A DNA stretch of 64,000 bases from Polyodon spathula. Taxonomy: Eukaryota; Chordata; Actinopteri; Acipenseriformes; Polyodontidae. Below the pieces are notes generated by a model. That model made no database searches and was not told the origin of the DNA. It worked only from the letters and a program-made list of their open reading frames with translations. The position numbers and the translations under genes were made by a program. Location: the NCBI RefSeq assembly GCF_017654505.1, contig NC_054535.1, forward strand, positions 83,887,603 through 83,951,602, read 5' to 3'. This document shows, in pieces, positions 1 to 11,796 of the stretch; position 1 is the stretch's first letter, and every line of letters starts with the position of its first letter.

Positions 1-448
1 GGAATCAAAATGACACTGATGCCATATTGTGTGTCTGTAAATAATTCATTAAGTCAACCACCCTTTGTTTTAAGCAAACAAGAACAGATGCTTCTTTAAA
101 TTGGAAACATACAATAGTTTAAGCTCCAAATAATATTATCATTGTAACATGACACTTAACTGCACAGAGCATTGTTTGTTATTGATTCGTTTTTTTTTTC
201 TTTTTCTGCAGCAGCAGGAGATTGCTTTTCAGTATGTTAATAATAGAGAGATTACCCAAGGTATTGCTGGAGAATAATATAACTCTGGCTTGCTCAATTT
301 CTCTTTCTATAAAGCATGCTGTGCTAAATCTTTCCATTAGCAACCTACTGTAGTTCTTTGAACTCCGTTGTGTAAAATATGGGCAATCAACTAAATCCAT
401 AAAATGGGATGCAAGGATAAACTGTTTTACCCCTTAAAGTTATAACCT

Positions 449-480
<32 letters not shown>

Positions 481-1114
481 CATTACATGGATGGAGCAAA
501 GTAATTATTAGCCCAAAAAAAACTGAACCTAGTCTGTGATTGCAATGCACATGAAAAAGTAATCTCATAACCTTACCTTTAAAACTAAATAACACCTTTG
601 AAGGGACTATTTATTATCAACAGATTCTCCTCGTTTCAGAAGATATAAGAAGTTACAATAAATAGATGACGGCACTACCTACAGACTCAAACTAATAATA
701 TAATTCATATTTTGCTAGCTTCATACATTTGTTTTTGGAAAATCCAAGCATTGTTGAGCGCTTTGGTCATATGCTCTAGCTTGTTGTAAATGAGGATATT
801 TTTGGTAATTTTTTGCACTTGCTTATTTTCATCTGTATGCTGATCTATTTATGGTACATTATTATGATCACTCTCTATAAGAAACATCTGAAACACTACA
901 TTATAGCCAATGATGTTGAAATACAGACATATTTAAGATATACATTTGCTTACCAATTAAATCATTAAATTTGATTCAAGCCAACATATGAACAGACAGC
1001 AGATGAAAAATACATCTGTAAAGATCTTAACTAAATTTTGATTTCTAAATTGCATATAATCGTGAAGCAAAGGAATATACACATACAGCATTAGAAAATG
1101 CAAGCTGTAGAACA
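1..1114. other. Unassigned AT-rich sequence
   Basis: I see no gene here. The only clear structure is a run of about 26 A at 454-479, possibly the tail of an old retroposon, but no retroposon body is recognisable beside it. Open frames in this stretch are short and of low complexity. Confidence 0.5.
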
Positions 1115-1490
1115 GTGTTTGCACTGTTTTTTATGTTTGGGTTTCATACGTTTCCCCTTTCCCCTGAGTGCCCTGCAAGAGGCCAGCACTGTAGGAGATG
1201 CCAAACACTGAGCCACTTTACCTATTGGTGCCACTCAGCGCTTGCTCCACCTGCTACTGCACTCAGCACACCACCCTCAACACCAGTAGCAACTCATTCA
1301 GTGTCCCAGCCAGCCACTTAATTCAAAACTTGTTCCTGTGTGAATAATAATCTGATTCCACTTCTGATTGATACATCACTGACAATGGAGCCAATCTGAC
1401 AGGACTGGATTTATTTCACAGTCTCAACTTTAGACTTGTTATTCCTGTGGCATGGATGTCCTACATGTCACGACCGTCTGGCACCATAGT
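1115..1490 (+). pseudogene. Ty3/gypsy-like gag-protease remnant with CCHC knuckle
   Basis: A 68-codon open frame carries a zinc knuckle: C-X2-C-X4-H-X4-C, with Cys26, Cys29, His34 and Cys39 counted from the frame start (codons about 1190-1231). It is preceded by CPARGQH, and the layout CPA-x-G-x-x-C-x-x-C-x4-H-F is typical of the nucleocapsid end of gypsy-type Gag-Pol. After a stop at about 1319, sequence near 1355-1450 reads in two frames like an aspartic protease start (LLIDT, then GANLTGLDLF one frame over). The knuckle would bind RNA during particle assembly in an intact element. No LTR or reverse transcriptase is visible nearby, so this is a broken internal fragment. The knuckle is clear; assignment to gypsy rather than another LTR group is inference. 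Confidence 0.5.
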
Positions 1491-2110
1491 TTCCTACATT
1501 GTTTGAAGGCCTGGGGCACATGACTGACTTTAATAAAATACTGTTAATATCCTGATGTAATGTATTTTTCATTCACAAACTCATGCAACATTGCCTTGAG
1601 ATTATCACATTTTTTATCATTTTCAGTTGTAATATAAACTGATAAACATTCTACATTTTTAATGCAAACAGACTGCTGCAGGTATGACATTTAAGCACAC
1701 TGTATATCCAAAGGACAAAGGAAAATGGCAATAACATATAATTTATTGCTGTCCCCAGTGGACCAAAGTTTCTATACCCAATTGAGCTTATATTTAATGA
1801 ACAGTTCCTCAAATATCCAGAGAGAAAGAAAAAAAAAATAGAATAAATCATAACATTCCTGTTTGTTATAACTGATTCAGAGAAGTGCTGGCATTTAGCT
1901 GTACTGCAGTGCTGCTATAAATCAACATGCTGTGAATGTTCTCTCAAGGGGACCAAAGCTCCTTGGTAACAGTCTTCTGCTAGCAGCCTACAGAATGTCA
2001 TGTCAAATCAAACTGTTATTACTGTCTGATTCATTAGTCATTTACAGACTTTGAAGTCATTTCTAATGTGCTTTGAAAAAATGAAATAATGTATTTTTAA
2101 TTATGTTTTG

Positions 2111-2112
<2 letters not shown>
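1491..2112. other. Unassigned AT-rich sequence
   Basis: No gene, terminal repeat or tandem structure is visible before the (TA)n array begins at about 2113. Confidence 0.45.

Positions 2113-2191
<79 letters not shown>
2113..2191. repeat. (TA)n microsatellite
   Basis: About 39 uninterrupted TA units sit directly against the left end of the first LTR-like repeat copy. Confidence 0.95.
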
Positions 2192-2194
<3 letters not shown>

Positions 2195-2658
2195 AAGGTG
2201 GCAGGGAGGGGGTTAAAATCCTTCCCTGCTAAAACTTGTGAGAATGCACTTTTGGGTCTAATTGTTTAATTGCTTAATTGTTTAGTAATCCCCTGCACCT
2301 GGTGGTAGTTGTAAATTAGAGCCAGGTGCAGGGTATTTAAGAGAGACAGGCAGTTTGTTCAGGGCTGCTGTGTGTAGGGAGGCAGAAGGTGTGGTCTGCT
2401 TCCAAGCAGTCAAGGTAAAGTGCTGTGTTAAACCTTGTGAGTTGTGTTTGGGTTACAGGTAAACAGCTTAGCTGTCCTGGTTGAGTTAGGTTCCAGACTG
2501 TATAGTTAGTGCTCCAAGAAGGAGCTAGGTGTTTGTTTGTTTTGTTTAATTTATTTGATTGGTGTTTATTAAAAGCGAGCGTCAGCGCTTAAATCAATTC
2601 CATTTCTGTGTCCTGGGTCTACTTTGAAAGGGGCAACGAACGTGAAAAGTCTTTCAAA

Positions 2659-2660
<2 letters not shown>
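2192..2660 (+). repeat. LTR-like repeat, family TA-LTR, copy 1
   Basis: This is the first of four copies (others near 2727, 3214 and 22860). It begins TGTAAGGTGGCAGGGAGG, contains CCCCTGCACCTGG and, about 50 bases later, its inverse CCAGGTGCAGGG. Next comes a TATA-like GGTATTTAA near 2332, then a polyadenylation-like ATTAAA near 2569, and it closes with AAAGGGGCAACGAACGTG. This order (TG start, TATA box, polyA signal, then a GT-rich tail) matches the U3-R-U5 layout of a solo LTR. No internal coding region accompanies it. Copy 1 is much closer to copy 4 than to copies 2 and 3, so the copies are not a simple recent tandem array. A non-autonomous element or SINE remains possible. Confidence 0.6.
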
Positions 2661-2725
<65 letters not shown>

Positions 2726-2726
2726 T
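2661..2726. repeat. (TA)n microsatellite
   Basis: A TA array with minor interruptions fills the gap between copies 1 and 2 of the LTR-like repeat. Confidence 0.95.
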
Positions 2727-3201
2727 ATCACACCATCGTCCCTCTCTTTTCCATGCAGGGAGAGAAACAGGTTCCTCCCTGCCTAAAAACAAGTGCAAAT
2801 GCATGTTTTGTTTAAGGTTAGTTCTATTGATTTGTTAACTGTTTAATTGGTAATTGTTAATTATCCCCTGCACCTGGCTATCACTGTAAATTAGAGCAGG
2901 TGCAGGGTATTTAAAGTAAGCAGCCAGTCTGTTCAGGGCTGCTGCAGTGTGAAGAGCCTGGTTGATGGTGTTTTCAACCGTAAGGTAGCGTGTAAAGCCT
3001 TGTTGGTGTGTTTTGTTAATTTGGGTACAGGTAAACAGCTTAGCTGTCTAGTTTTATAGTTTAGGTTCCTGTTTGTTTAGTTAGGGCTCTAGAAAGAGCA
3101 AGGTGTTTATTTTGTTATTAAAAATAGCACGCCAGCGCTTAAACTGCAACTCTGTGTCCTGGGTCTACGTTTTAAGGGGCAACGAACCGTGTGAGTTGCA
3201 A
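2727..3201 (+). repeat. LTR-like repeat, family TA-LTR, copy 2
   Basis: This is a diverged copy with the same landmarks: the CAGGGAGAGAAACAGGTTCC / CCTCCCTGC start region, CCCCTGCACCTGG, GGTGCAGGGTATTTAAAG, TTCAGGGCTGCTG, GGTAAACAGCTTAGCTGTC, a polyA-like ATTAAAAATAGC, and GGGGCAACGAACCGTG at the end. The left terminus differs from the other copies (TCACACCATCG precedes the shared part), so the boundary there is uncertain. The right edge runs into a short (TA)n. Confidence 0.55.
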
Positions 3202-3213
3202 AATATATATATA

Positions 3214-3695
3214 TGATAGCAGGGAGGGGGTTAAAATTCCTCCCTGCTAAATCCATGTGAAAATGCACTGTTGGGTGATTGGGCTAAGGGTTTTTGAATG
3301 GTGTTAATTGTTTTTATTGTTTAGTTAATCCCCTGCACCTGGTGCTAATTGTAAATTGGAGCCAGGTGCAGGGTATTTGAGAGGCAGCCAGACTGATCAG
3401 GGCTGCTGAGGAAAGAGCCCGACTGTGTGTGTGAGAGTAGTCGTTTCGGAAGAAGGCAGTGTGTGAAACTTGTGTAAGTTTTTGTATGATAGGTAAACGG
3501 CTTAGCTGTCCTGTGGGGTAGTTAGGAACCAGTCTGTGTTTAGTCAGAGCTCTGAGAGACCTAGGTGTTTATTTCTGTTTGTTTTGTTTTCATTTGTGTT
3601 TATTAAAAGTGTGCGTCAGCGCCAGAAAACTCCATTTTCAGTGTCTTGAGTCTGCTTTTAAAGGGGCAATGAACTGAGTGGAAGGATTGTTTACA
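3214..3695 (+). repeat. LTR-like repeat, family TA-LTR, copy 3
   Basis: The copy spans TGATAGCAGGGAGGGGG to TTGTTTACA, so the ends are TG and CA. It has the same internal order: CCCCTGCACCTGG, GGTGCAGGGTATTTGAG, TTCAGGGCTGCTG-like block, GGTAAACGGCTTAGCTGTCC, TATTAAAAGTGTGCGTCAGC and GGGGCAATGAACTG. (TA)n lies on both sides. Only nine bases separate it from the Tc1 element at 3705, which used a TA of this same array as its target. Confidence 0.6.
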
Positions 3696-3704
3696 ATATA
3701 TATA

Positions 3705-5346
3705 CAGTGGCTCACGAAAGTATTGACCCCCCCTTGGCATTTTTCCTATTTTGTTGCCTTACAACCTGGAATTAAAATGGATTTTTTGGGGGTTTGTATC
3801 ATTTGATTTACACAACATGCCTACCACTTTGAAGATGTAAAATATTTTTTATTGTGAAACAAACAAGAAATAAGACAAAAAAAACAGAAAACTTGAGCGT
3901 GCATAAGTATTTAGCCCCCCAAAGTCTATACTCTGTAGAGCCACCTTTTGCAGCAATTACAGCTGCAAGTCTCTTGGGGTATGTATCTATAAGCTTGACA
4001 CATCTAGCCACTGGGATTTTTACCCATTTTTCAAGGCAAAACTGCTCCAGCTCCTTCAAGTTGAATGGGTTCCGCTGGTGTACAGCAGTCTTTAAGTCAT
4101 ACCACAGATTCTCAATTGGATTGAGGTCTGGGCTTTGACTAGGCCATTCCAAGACATTTAAATGTTTCCCCTTAAACCACTCGAGTGTTGCTTTAGCAGT
4201 ATGCTTAGGGTCATTGTCCTGCTGGAAGGTGAACCTCCGTCCCAGTCTCAAATCTCTGGAAGACTGAAACAGGTTTCCCCCAAGAATTTAGCTCCATCCA
4301 TCATTCCTTCAATTCTGACCAGTTTCCCAGTCCCTGCCAATGAAGAACATCCCCACAGCATGATGCTGCCACCACCATGCTTCACTGTGGGGATGGTGTT
4401 CTCGGGGTGATGAGAGGTGTTGGGTTTGTGCCAGACATAGCATTTTCCTTGATGGCCAAAAAGCTCAATTTTAGTCTCATCTGACCAGAGTACCTTCTTC
4501 CATATGTTTGGGGAGTCTCCCACATGCCTTTTGGCGAACACCAAACGTGTTTGCTTATTTTTTTCTTTAAGCAATGGCTTATTTCTGGCCACTCTTCCAT
4601 AAAGCCCAGCTCTGTGGAGTGTACGGCTTAAAGTGGTCCTATGGACAGATACTCCAATCTCCGCTGTGGAGCTTTGCAGCTCCTTCAGGGTTATCTTTGG
4701 TCTCTGTTGCCTCTCTGATTAATGCCCTCCTTGCCTGGTCTGTGAGTTTTGGTGGGCGGCCCTCTCTTGCCAGGTTTGTTGTGGTGCCATATTCTTTCCA
4801 TTTTTTAATAATGGCTTTAATGGTGCTCTGTGGGATGTTCAAAGTTTCGGATATTTTTTTATAACCCAACCCTGATCTGTACTTCTCCACAACTTTGTCC
4901 CTGACCTGTTTGTAGAGCTCCTTGGTCTTCATGGTGCCTCTTGCCTGGTGGTGCCCCTTGTTTAGTGGTGTTACAGACTTTGGGGCCTTTCAGAACAGGT
5001 GTATATATACTGAGATAATGTGATAGGTCATGTGACACTTAGATTGCACACAGGTGGACTTTATTTAACTAATTATGTGACTTCTGAAGGTAATTGGTTG
5101 CACCAGATCTTATTTAGAGGCTTAATAGCAAAGGGGGTGAATACATATGCACGCACCACTTTTCCGTTATTTATTTTTTAGCCTTTTTTGAAACAAGTTA
5201 TTTTTTTCATTTCACTTCACCAATTTGGACTATTTTGTGTATGTCCATTACATGAAATCCAAATAAAAATTCATTTTAATTCCAGGTTGTAATGCAACAA
5301 AATAGGAAAAATGCCAAGGGGGGGTCAATACTTTCGCAAGTCACTG
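3705..5346 (-). mobile_element. Tc1-A: complete Tc1/mariner transposon, inactive
   Basis: The element is 1642 bp long, bounded by a TA duplication (3703-3704 and 5347-5348). Left end CAGTGGCTCACGAAAG pairs with right end CTTTCGCAAGTCACTG; similarity between the arms extends for about 85 bp. A second copy of the terminal motif lies inside each arm (near 3903 as ATAAGTATTTAGCCCCCC, near 5133 as GGGGGTGAATAC), the IR/DR arrangement of transposase-binding sites in the Sleeping Beauty-like branch. Transposase is read on the minus strand. Length, target and DDE motifs all fit Tc1. Terminal divergence and frameshifts show it is an old dead copy. Confidence 0.93.
3815..4932 (-). pseudogene. Tc1-A transposase, frameshifted
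   Basis: The start is the ATG at 4932, opening MKTKELYKQVRDKVVEK, a typical Tc1 start. Three frame blocks follow. Block one (4932 to about 4640) holds the paired-type helix-turn-helix (KKISETLNIPQSTIKAIIKK) and the GRPPKL link. Block two (4592-4248) holds the first catalytic Asp in [12 protein letters not shown] and the [11 protein letters not shown] motif. Block three (4251-3815) holds the second Asp in [10 protein letters not shown] and the catalytic Glu in [11 protein letters not shown], i.e. DD34E. Frameshifts fall in the second HTH near 4640 and near 4250. The usual stop after GGSTEY is lost, so the last block reads into the left arm. An intact protein would cut and paste the element at TA sites; this one cannot be made. 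Confidence 0.9.
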
Positions 5347-5348
5347 TA

Positions 5349-8300
5349 TATTATTCAGAACAAACTCACTTCAACATGAGTACAACACAAACACATTGTT
5401 TTCTGAAAGGTCATTGTTATAATTCAGAATATGTTATAGGTTATATCACATTAGCTGTTGAGTGCTTCCAGTTACTGTATACTGCAAATACTGGACGGTA
5501 AACGGTTATAATATTGTAAGAATTATTTCTATCAGGGGTGATTTATTAGCTCACGATTCAGCCATACTCAAGTAATATGCATGCATGTACAGTATATATA
5601 CATGTAAGTGTGTACACGTGTACATCATGGTTCAAAGTTACGAGCCCATCTGTTGCAGTCCAATAAGTAGACAATTGTTAAAATGACACTCCGAGAACAG
5701 GTGCAAAAGTAGAAAGAGAAGAAATTAAAAAGTAACACCTGATACAATATTTATTTTATGATAAAGAAGCCATAAGAACCACTAATGGGGAATCTGTTAA
5801 GTAAGTAATATAGGGTAGCTGTAGCTGTTGTTGAAGAATAAAGACCATACATATAAAAGTGTGCTTATTAAAATTTGGAGATAAGTCAGTGACTAATGAC
5901 CATCTTTGGATGTTCATTTGCCAGCAGGCATGTAAAGAAACCTCAGAGCGTTTAATGGGCAGTCAGGAAGCTCTGGGCACATCCTAAGTGTGGGCCGTGA
6001 AATTTTTGGATAGAATGAATGGCTATATAAAACCAAAAATAAAAATGTAGGGACTTGTTTTAAAGTTCAACCTGCAATGTAAAAGGTCAGTAGGAGGCTT
6101 GGAGTAGATGATAAATGTTTGGAGAAGATTGTCAGACAGTTATTGTGTTTACCACATACAGGTGGTCAGATGGACACAATCAGTGCCGAAGGGTCCACAT
6201 TTACAATGAGGACCCTAATAACTGGCAAGGAAGTAGTTTCTTCAGCGACTGCTACCTGCTGTTCATATAAAAATAGTCTTTAGCTAATTCCTGCCTCTCA
6301 CACAGCATGTTTACAATAACATATTAAATATAAATTATCTTTAATACAACTGAAGTGCTTCAAAACCTCTGGGCTCCACAGGGAACCCTGGTACATTTTT
6401 AAAAACAATCTTACTCTTCAGTCATATTATGGGTTATGGTTATATGATTTGTGGTCCCTTGCCACAAAAGCAATTTTCACTAAGCCTTGCTGCACACATT
6501 TTTACTAAGCACACAGAAAGTCATTGAACCACTCAGAAGGCTTTCATTTGAAATGCAATTTTAAAGTCAAATGGGATGTGGGGTTAGAAAAGAAGACATG
6601 AATGAGGGCAATCAAAGTACATCTGAAATTAAATAATCATGTATCTTAGAGAAAAGCTTAAAAATTGTAATGCTTTAAACTTTTTAAATGAAATACCAGC
6701 CATTTCACATGGAATGGTTAGTGGAAGATTTGTTACCTTTTAATTTGGTCAGAAATCTTATGAACCCAGTCAAAATAAATTGTATAACATGCTCTTTAAT
6801 GCTACTACCAGTTTCCAATGTCTAAATAGATAAAGGCGTTGCTTCCTATTAAATAAACAGGCCAAATCAATCTTAACTGGGATCTTAATATAATCCATGT
6901 GGAATTAATCATCATGATGACACAAGGATCTACCTGATGGGATTTGTTTGAAATGTAACTTGTTTCTATTTTTATACAGCTGATAATTAATTTATAAATT
7001 TGTTTGTACTGTGTGGAACCATGTAATGAAACTGCATTTAGGAAGTATGAAGAATATCAGCTTATTATTGCATTAGAAGGATGTTTGTATTAGACTATCC
7101 CCACTGGGGATTTGTTCTGCTGCATATAAATTAGAATAAACATAAAGGCAAGGTCAGACTGTTTCCTCAAATGCTGTATGGACATGGAAATCTCACAAGA
7201 GCTTGCATAGATTGAAGGCCTGAAGCACGGGAGGACACAGTTTTAGATACCGTTGGAACTAGTATGTGTCTATAGGATACTAACCTTAATGTTGTATTCT
7301 ATCCTCTTCAATTTTTTTTGTGCAGCTACAATTTTTTTTTATAGGAGAGATTTCATGTTATATAAAGCAAATCATTCATGATTCAAATGCTAAATCTGTA
7401 CTGTATCCCTGCATCAGTAGCTAATGATGCTATTCTGTCAACATTTTTAAGACTCCACCTCACCCCTTGTCCACCTATGATGCTATTGCTTGTGTCTGGG
7501 TCTCTTCTTTTTAATTTCTTTAAATTACATATATTCTCTAGACTTTTTGTTTATATTTGCTAACCTGCATGTGCTTAGTTAATATTTACTAGCTCAAATT
7601 CACTAAGAATAAAAAAAGGAGCAGGTAAGACCTGGATATTATGGTTCCATTACATAAAATTAATTAAGATTAAAGAATATACAAGATGTTTTTACTTTCA
7701 GTACAAAATAGTGTAGTATCCTTTCACTGTTGAATACAAGAGGCTACAAAAAATTAACTTCTAAAATCTAAAAAAGAGAAACTGAAGTAGTTTTCTCATT
7801 TTTTTGTTACCAGACCTGTGAGTTAACAAATGTGGTATTGACTGGTGTATGTTTGGAATGCATATTCTTGGAAACTACCCATGATTCAAAGATCAGAATC
7901 ATATTCTTTGTATGTTCTAGTCAGTGATGTTTTTATTTAAAATACCCTACCTCCCCATGCCCAGCACCACGGCAACTGTCATCACACTTACCTGGTCAAT
8001 TATTGAATTGCGGGTCATAAGATATTATTACTATTACAACCCAAGTTAGTGACACAAAAACAAATGAGCAGGGAAAAGGTCAAATCCTATGGGAACAGCA
8101 AGTGAATGGCAAGTGTTTTCATTAATTTCTTTAATTAAAAATGATTAAACAGTAGGTGTATTAAACAGTAACTATATTCATATGTTTTAAAGACAAATTC
8201 CGTGTATATAAGTATCAATGGCTTCTCAAGGTATGGAGATTGTACATTACACATGCTCATAAACACTTCAGTTAGTGCGAAATCATTACAAGTAAGACAT

Positions 8301-9459
8301 TGTTAAATAACAGCAGTGTTTGCAAAGAAAACATATTCTGGACAGTCAAATCCTTAATACTCATCTACACTACATGACCACTTAAAGAAAATTATGTGAA
8401 GAAAAAAGACATCCCACCAAGTGAAGCTTTTAGCCTCTGATGATTTCAATTTACAACGCATTTGCTGCTCTTAGCTCAGTGAAACATGATGATGCTGGAA
8501 AATTCACTAGATACTTCCAATTATACATAATGCTGCTCCAAGCTTTCACTTCAATCTGCTAGTTTCAATGCAAAGCATGGAACACACGTTCAGTGGTGGG
8601 GAAATTAATCTAAATGAAAATGTTTTCAAACGACCAAAATCCAATAAATATAAAGAGTAAACATCAGTGCAGTGTGGTAAATAAGGTATGAAGTGCACTT
8701 GAGTGTGGAGATGATTACCCAGGGATAGGGCATGTGAGTGCAGGACAAGTAAACCAATCTACTATGAGGAAATGTCATTTTCTCATGCAATATGCCGGAT
8801 TACTACGTCACTTGTTCTCAAGCTGCACTTCAGTAATATCAGCCATTTGGAACACTCAATTCTCTAGTGACTATTGGCAAGCCCATGCCTCAGCAAACGA
8901 TTTATCTCTGTGTGTATGTGTTATGGTAATGTAAGTGCATTTAGCAGCAGTGGCTTTCAAAATTCAGAATAATCACTGTTTTTGGTTTTTTGCAAACAGT
9001 TAAGAATGTCCTGAACCAAAGCACATTAAGGGTACTTTAGCATTCATGTTTTAGTTATTTGATGTAAGCACAACATTGAAAACACGCTCCCCATATAGTT
9101 TTTTTTTCCTGTCATTGTTTGTAACAATAATCCAATAAACAGAGCTCCCTTCATTTTTAACACATTTGTGCATGTGTTAAAGGAAGCAAGACACACACAT
9201 TTTATTTTACAATTTTCAACTACCGTTTTCTATAGTAAGAAAAAAAAAGTTAGATCTTGAAACACTAGTAAGAAAAAAGTTAGATCCTCAGAATGACAAG
9301 AAATAGTGTGTCTATACAACTAATACACAATATCGAGTGATATATGCATCATTATCTTAATACAGTGGTTGTTCAGAAAGGAGACATCCATGAAAGATTT
9401 AAAAATGAACAATTCCGTATTGCATTTGACAAATGACCATGCGCCTAATGAAATGTAAT
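5349..9459. other. Unassigned AT-rich sequence
   Basis: No gene or transposon terminus is recognised. A small imperfect tandem duplication lies at about 9236-9293, where AGTAAGAAAAAA..GTTAGATC occurs twice about 34 bases apart. Everything else is low-GC sequence without long open frames. Confidence 0.45.
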
Positions 9460-11300
9460 ATAATTTGGCCCATGGCCTTGTCCATTGGAGCTCAATCGCC
9501 GCCCCTATACGCTGGCCAAAATATGCTGTAATGTATATTGATTGAACGATAACTAATGCCACCTTCCTCCAAAAGGACAAGGCTGTCTAGCCTACCTTGC
9601 TACACAGAATTGAAATCGCCCAGCCCATGATTAGAATAAATGACATTTGTAGAATAGAGAAAAGAAAAATCCTCGAAATTAATGATTTTGATTCAGGGTC
9701 TGATCACTGGAGCTCGATATTGGCCCTTTATGCTGGCCAAACTACCTAATAAAGAAAAAAAAAAGAAAAATTTGCAAATTAAAATGAGAACAATATCTTG
9801 CCAGCGGGCAGGACAAGTGGCATTAAGTGACATAGAGTCTTTGTGCAGCTAAAATGACATTTTTCCATATATAAAGTTCATATGCCCGAGGAGTCCATTG
9901 CCCCAATGTCTTGATTAATTGAGGAGAAATGTTCCTGGAAGCAGCTGAAGTGGTGGTGGTGATTCTGAAGGAATATCCGGAGTAATTATCAGGAGGAACT
10001 GCAAAGCCTAGAAGAAATGTGCGGAAATGGTCACAGAACCAATTCCTGGAGACAGCTGTTCCTTCTGGGGAGAGGAAAAGGGGTTCAGATGAGCTGAAGT
10101 TTGGGCACATTGACAAGTAACTAAAAGAGCAGAGGAATAACAAATAATATAATTTGTTCTAAATAAATATATGTATACCCCTTTTCTTTCCTGATCAGTC
10201 AGGATGTTTTAAATGTAAGGAATACATGACCTCAGGATGAAGATCTTCGATTCAGAGGTCAGAAGAGGGATCAAAAGCCTGGCTCTGAGAGCTGAATTTG
10301 TCTCAGTATGCCAAGACGAACATTGTTTCCAGGAGGGCGTCTTTGTATGGGGTGAACAGCCAGAGCAAAGAGTGTTAACAAGGAATTCTTGGACTTCTTT
10401 AATAATGGACAGTTTGGAGGATGGAGGACTGGGAGCCGATCGTTGGATGCCTTGTACGAACATTTGAATCCGTGGGAAGGAGGTTAGAGGGGGAAGAAGA
10501 ACTTATATTCTTATGTTATATTGTGATTCTGATAAGTAGCGATGCATGGTAGGGAGGGACAAGTTTCATTCGGTGGCGCAGAAAGTGATAGGTTTAATAA
10601 TGTAATGTTCAGAAGGCAATGTAAAACATGGAATGAAATAGAGAACAGAATCTGAGGAACAATTGCCAGGCTGAGGTGTAGGTGTAGATTGGAGATTCGG
10701 AGCTAGAAAGTGCTGTGCAGAGGTTGAAAGAATGAAGAGCAGTGGTAGATGCACTGGAGTAGAGGATTGAATGGCAGCAGCAGAGGAACTGAGAGATGCA
10801 GAATTAGAATCGAAACTGAGGAGAGGCTGGTTTGAAGTGATTGAAGGGCTTGAAAGATGTTTGCATTGGAAATGGCATTGGTAGAACTTGAGGGGTTTGG
10901 GACGGGATCATGAGAATCCGAACCAGACTGAGGAGTTTGGGCTGGGGAAACCACAATATCGGGAATAGACTGAGGCAAGGAGGCAGGCTGGAAAGTGGAG
11001 GGGTTAGATTAAATGAGCCGAGCGATGAAATCCTCTCGGGAAGCACCAGTGCTGTTAGTCTAGTAGAAGTCCGCTTGCTAGGTCCCCGAGCTGAAGACAG
11101 AAGACTGTCGATGACAGAGATGCGAGAACTAACGTTTGGATGAGTTGATTCCATAATGCCAGGTAAGAAACACCAAACAAAGAAATGACAAGGAGGCATA
11201 GACGAAGATGGCTATTTAAAGGGACAGCTTGATCCTGTATATAATTAGTGGGTGGATTCTCTTTTCGGAAACACAACAAAGTTTCCAATGTTTGTATGTG
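9460..11300 (-). mobile_element. Tyrosine-recombinase element remnant (DIRS/Ngaro or Crypton type)
   Basis: On the minus strand the stretch reads from a likely protein start near 11154 to a tyrosine-recombinase C-terminus near 9823. Downstream of the recombinase, two related blocks occur about 220 bp apart: GGAGCTCAATCGCC..CTATACGCTGGCCAAA near 9488 and GGAGCTCGATATTGGCCC..ATGCTGGCCAAA near 9708. DIRS/Ngaro elements carry split direct repeats after their recombinase, and this pair could be such repeats. Cryptons lack them, so Ngaro-type is slightly favoured. I do not see a reverse transcriptase, and element ends are estimates. Confidence 0.5.
9823..11154 (-). pseudogene. Tyrosine recombinase, decayed
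   Basis: The C-terminal part (10143-9823) is the diagnostic piece: SGYSFRITTTTSAASRNIS then LIKTLGQWTPRAYELYI. This matches the HxxR ... LGRW ... AYxxYI pattern of YR transposon recombinases; Arg and the nucleophile Tyr are present, while the His of HxxR has become Tyr. The middle (about 10463-10209) starts QGIQR and continues in another frame as YKDALLETMFVLAY with in-frame stops. The N-terminal part (from ATG 11154) reads SRISVIDSLLSSARGPSKR then a Ser/Pro-rich linker and a short FQALQSLQTSLSS helix, again split over two frames. The intact enzyme would recombine a circular intermediate into the genome. Frameshifts and stops make this copy inactive. Confidence 0.55.
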
Positions 11301-11702
11301 TTCATCTGCAACTGTGATGTATTTAATTTGAACGCTTTCCCCATTGAAAAATACAGATCCCTGTTACCCAGTCATAAATATACACCATGCTGCAGTTTTA
11401 AATCTAGCTTATGTCAGTAAAACTTGTTGCCAAACCAGTACCCTCTGCAGCTGAACTCTCAGATACAGGATTTCAGCAGTAATAAACAGGCAGAAATCTA
11501 GCATAAACAATCATGACAATGACAGATAATGGTGAGTCAACATGTTTGTTTAACACATTTACAATAATTGGGGATAACATTTATCAGTTATTGCTTGTGC
11601 TATTTTGCAATATCAAAATTGTCAATGGGTGTTTTTAGTTGAAGGAGCAAGCTCAGCTGGAACCCTTTGAAAGACTTCCCTTATTTAAACTTATTCCCGA
11701 TA
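11301..11702. other. Unassigned sequence
   Basis: No gene or repeat boundary is visible between the recombinase element and the TA-rich tract at 11703. Confidence 0.4.
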
Positions 11703-11761
11703 TTATATATATATCTATATATAGTATGGAAATCGTATATATATATATCTATATAGTAGGA

Positions 11762-11794
<33 letters not shown>
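11703..11794. repeat. Compound TA-rich microsatellite
   Basis: Three TA blocks are separated by short unique words (ATCTATATAT, AGTATGGAAATCG, CTATATAGTAGGACTC). The broken pattern suggests an old, partly duplicated array. Confidence 0.85.

Positions 11795-11796
<2 letters not shown>

Noticed and set aside
2608..2838. Open frames of alternating Tyr-Ile across (TA)n arrays, also at 11681, 22655, 35954, 39747 and 52965
   Set aside because: These are translations of TA, GT or GATA microsatellites and carry no coding signal.
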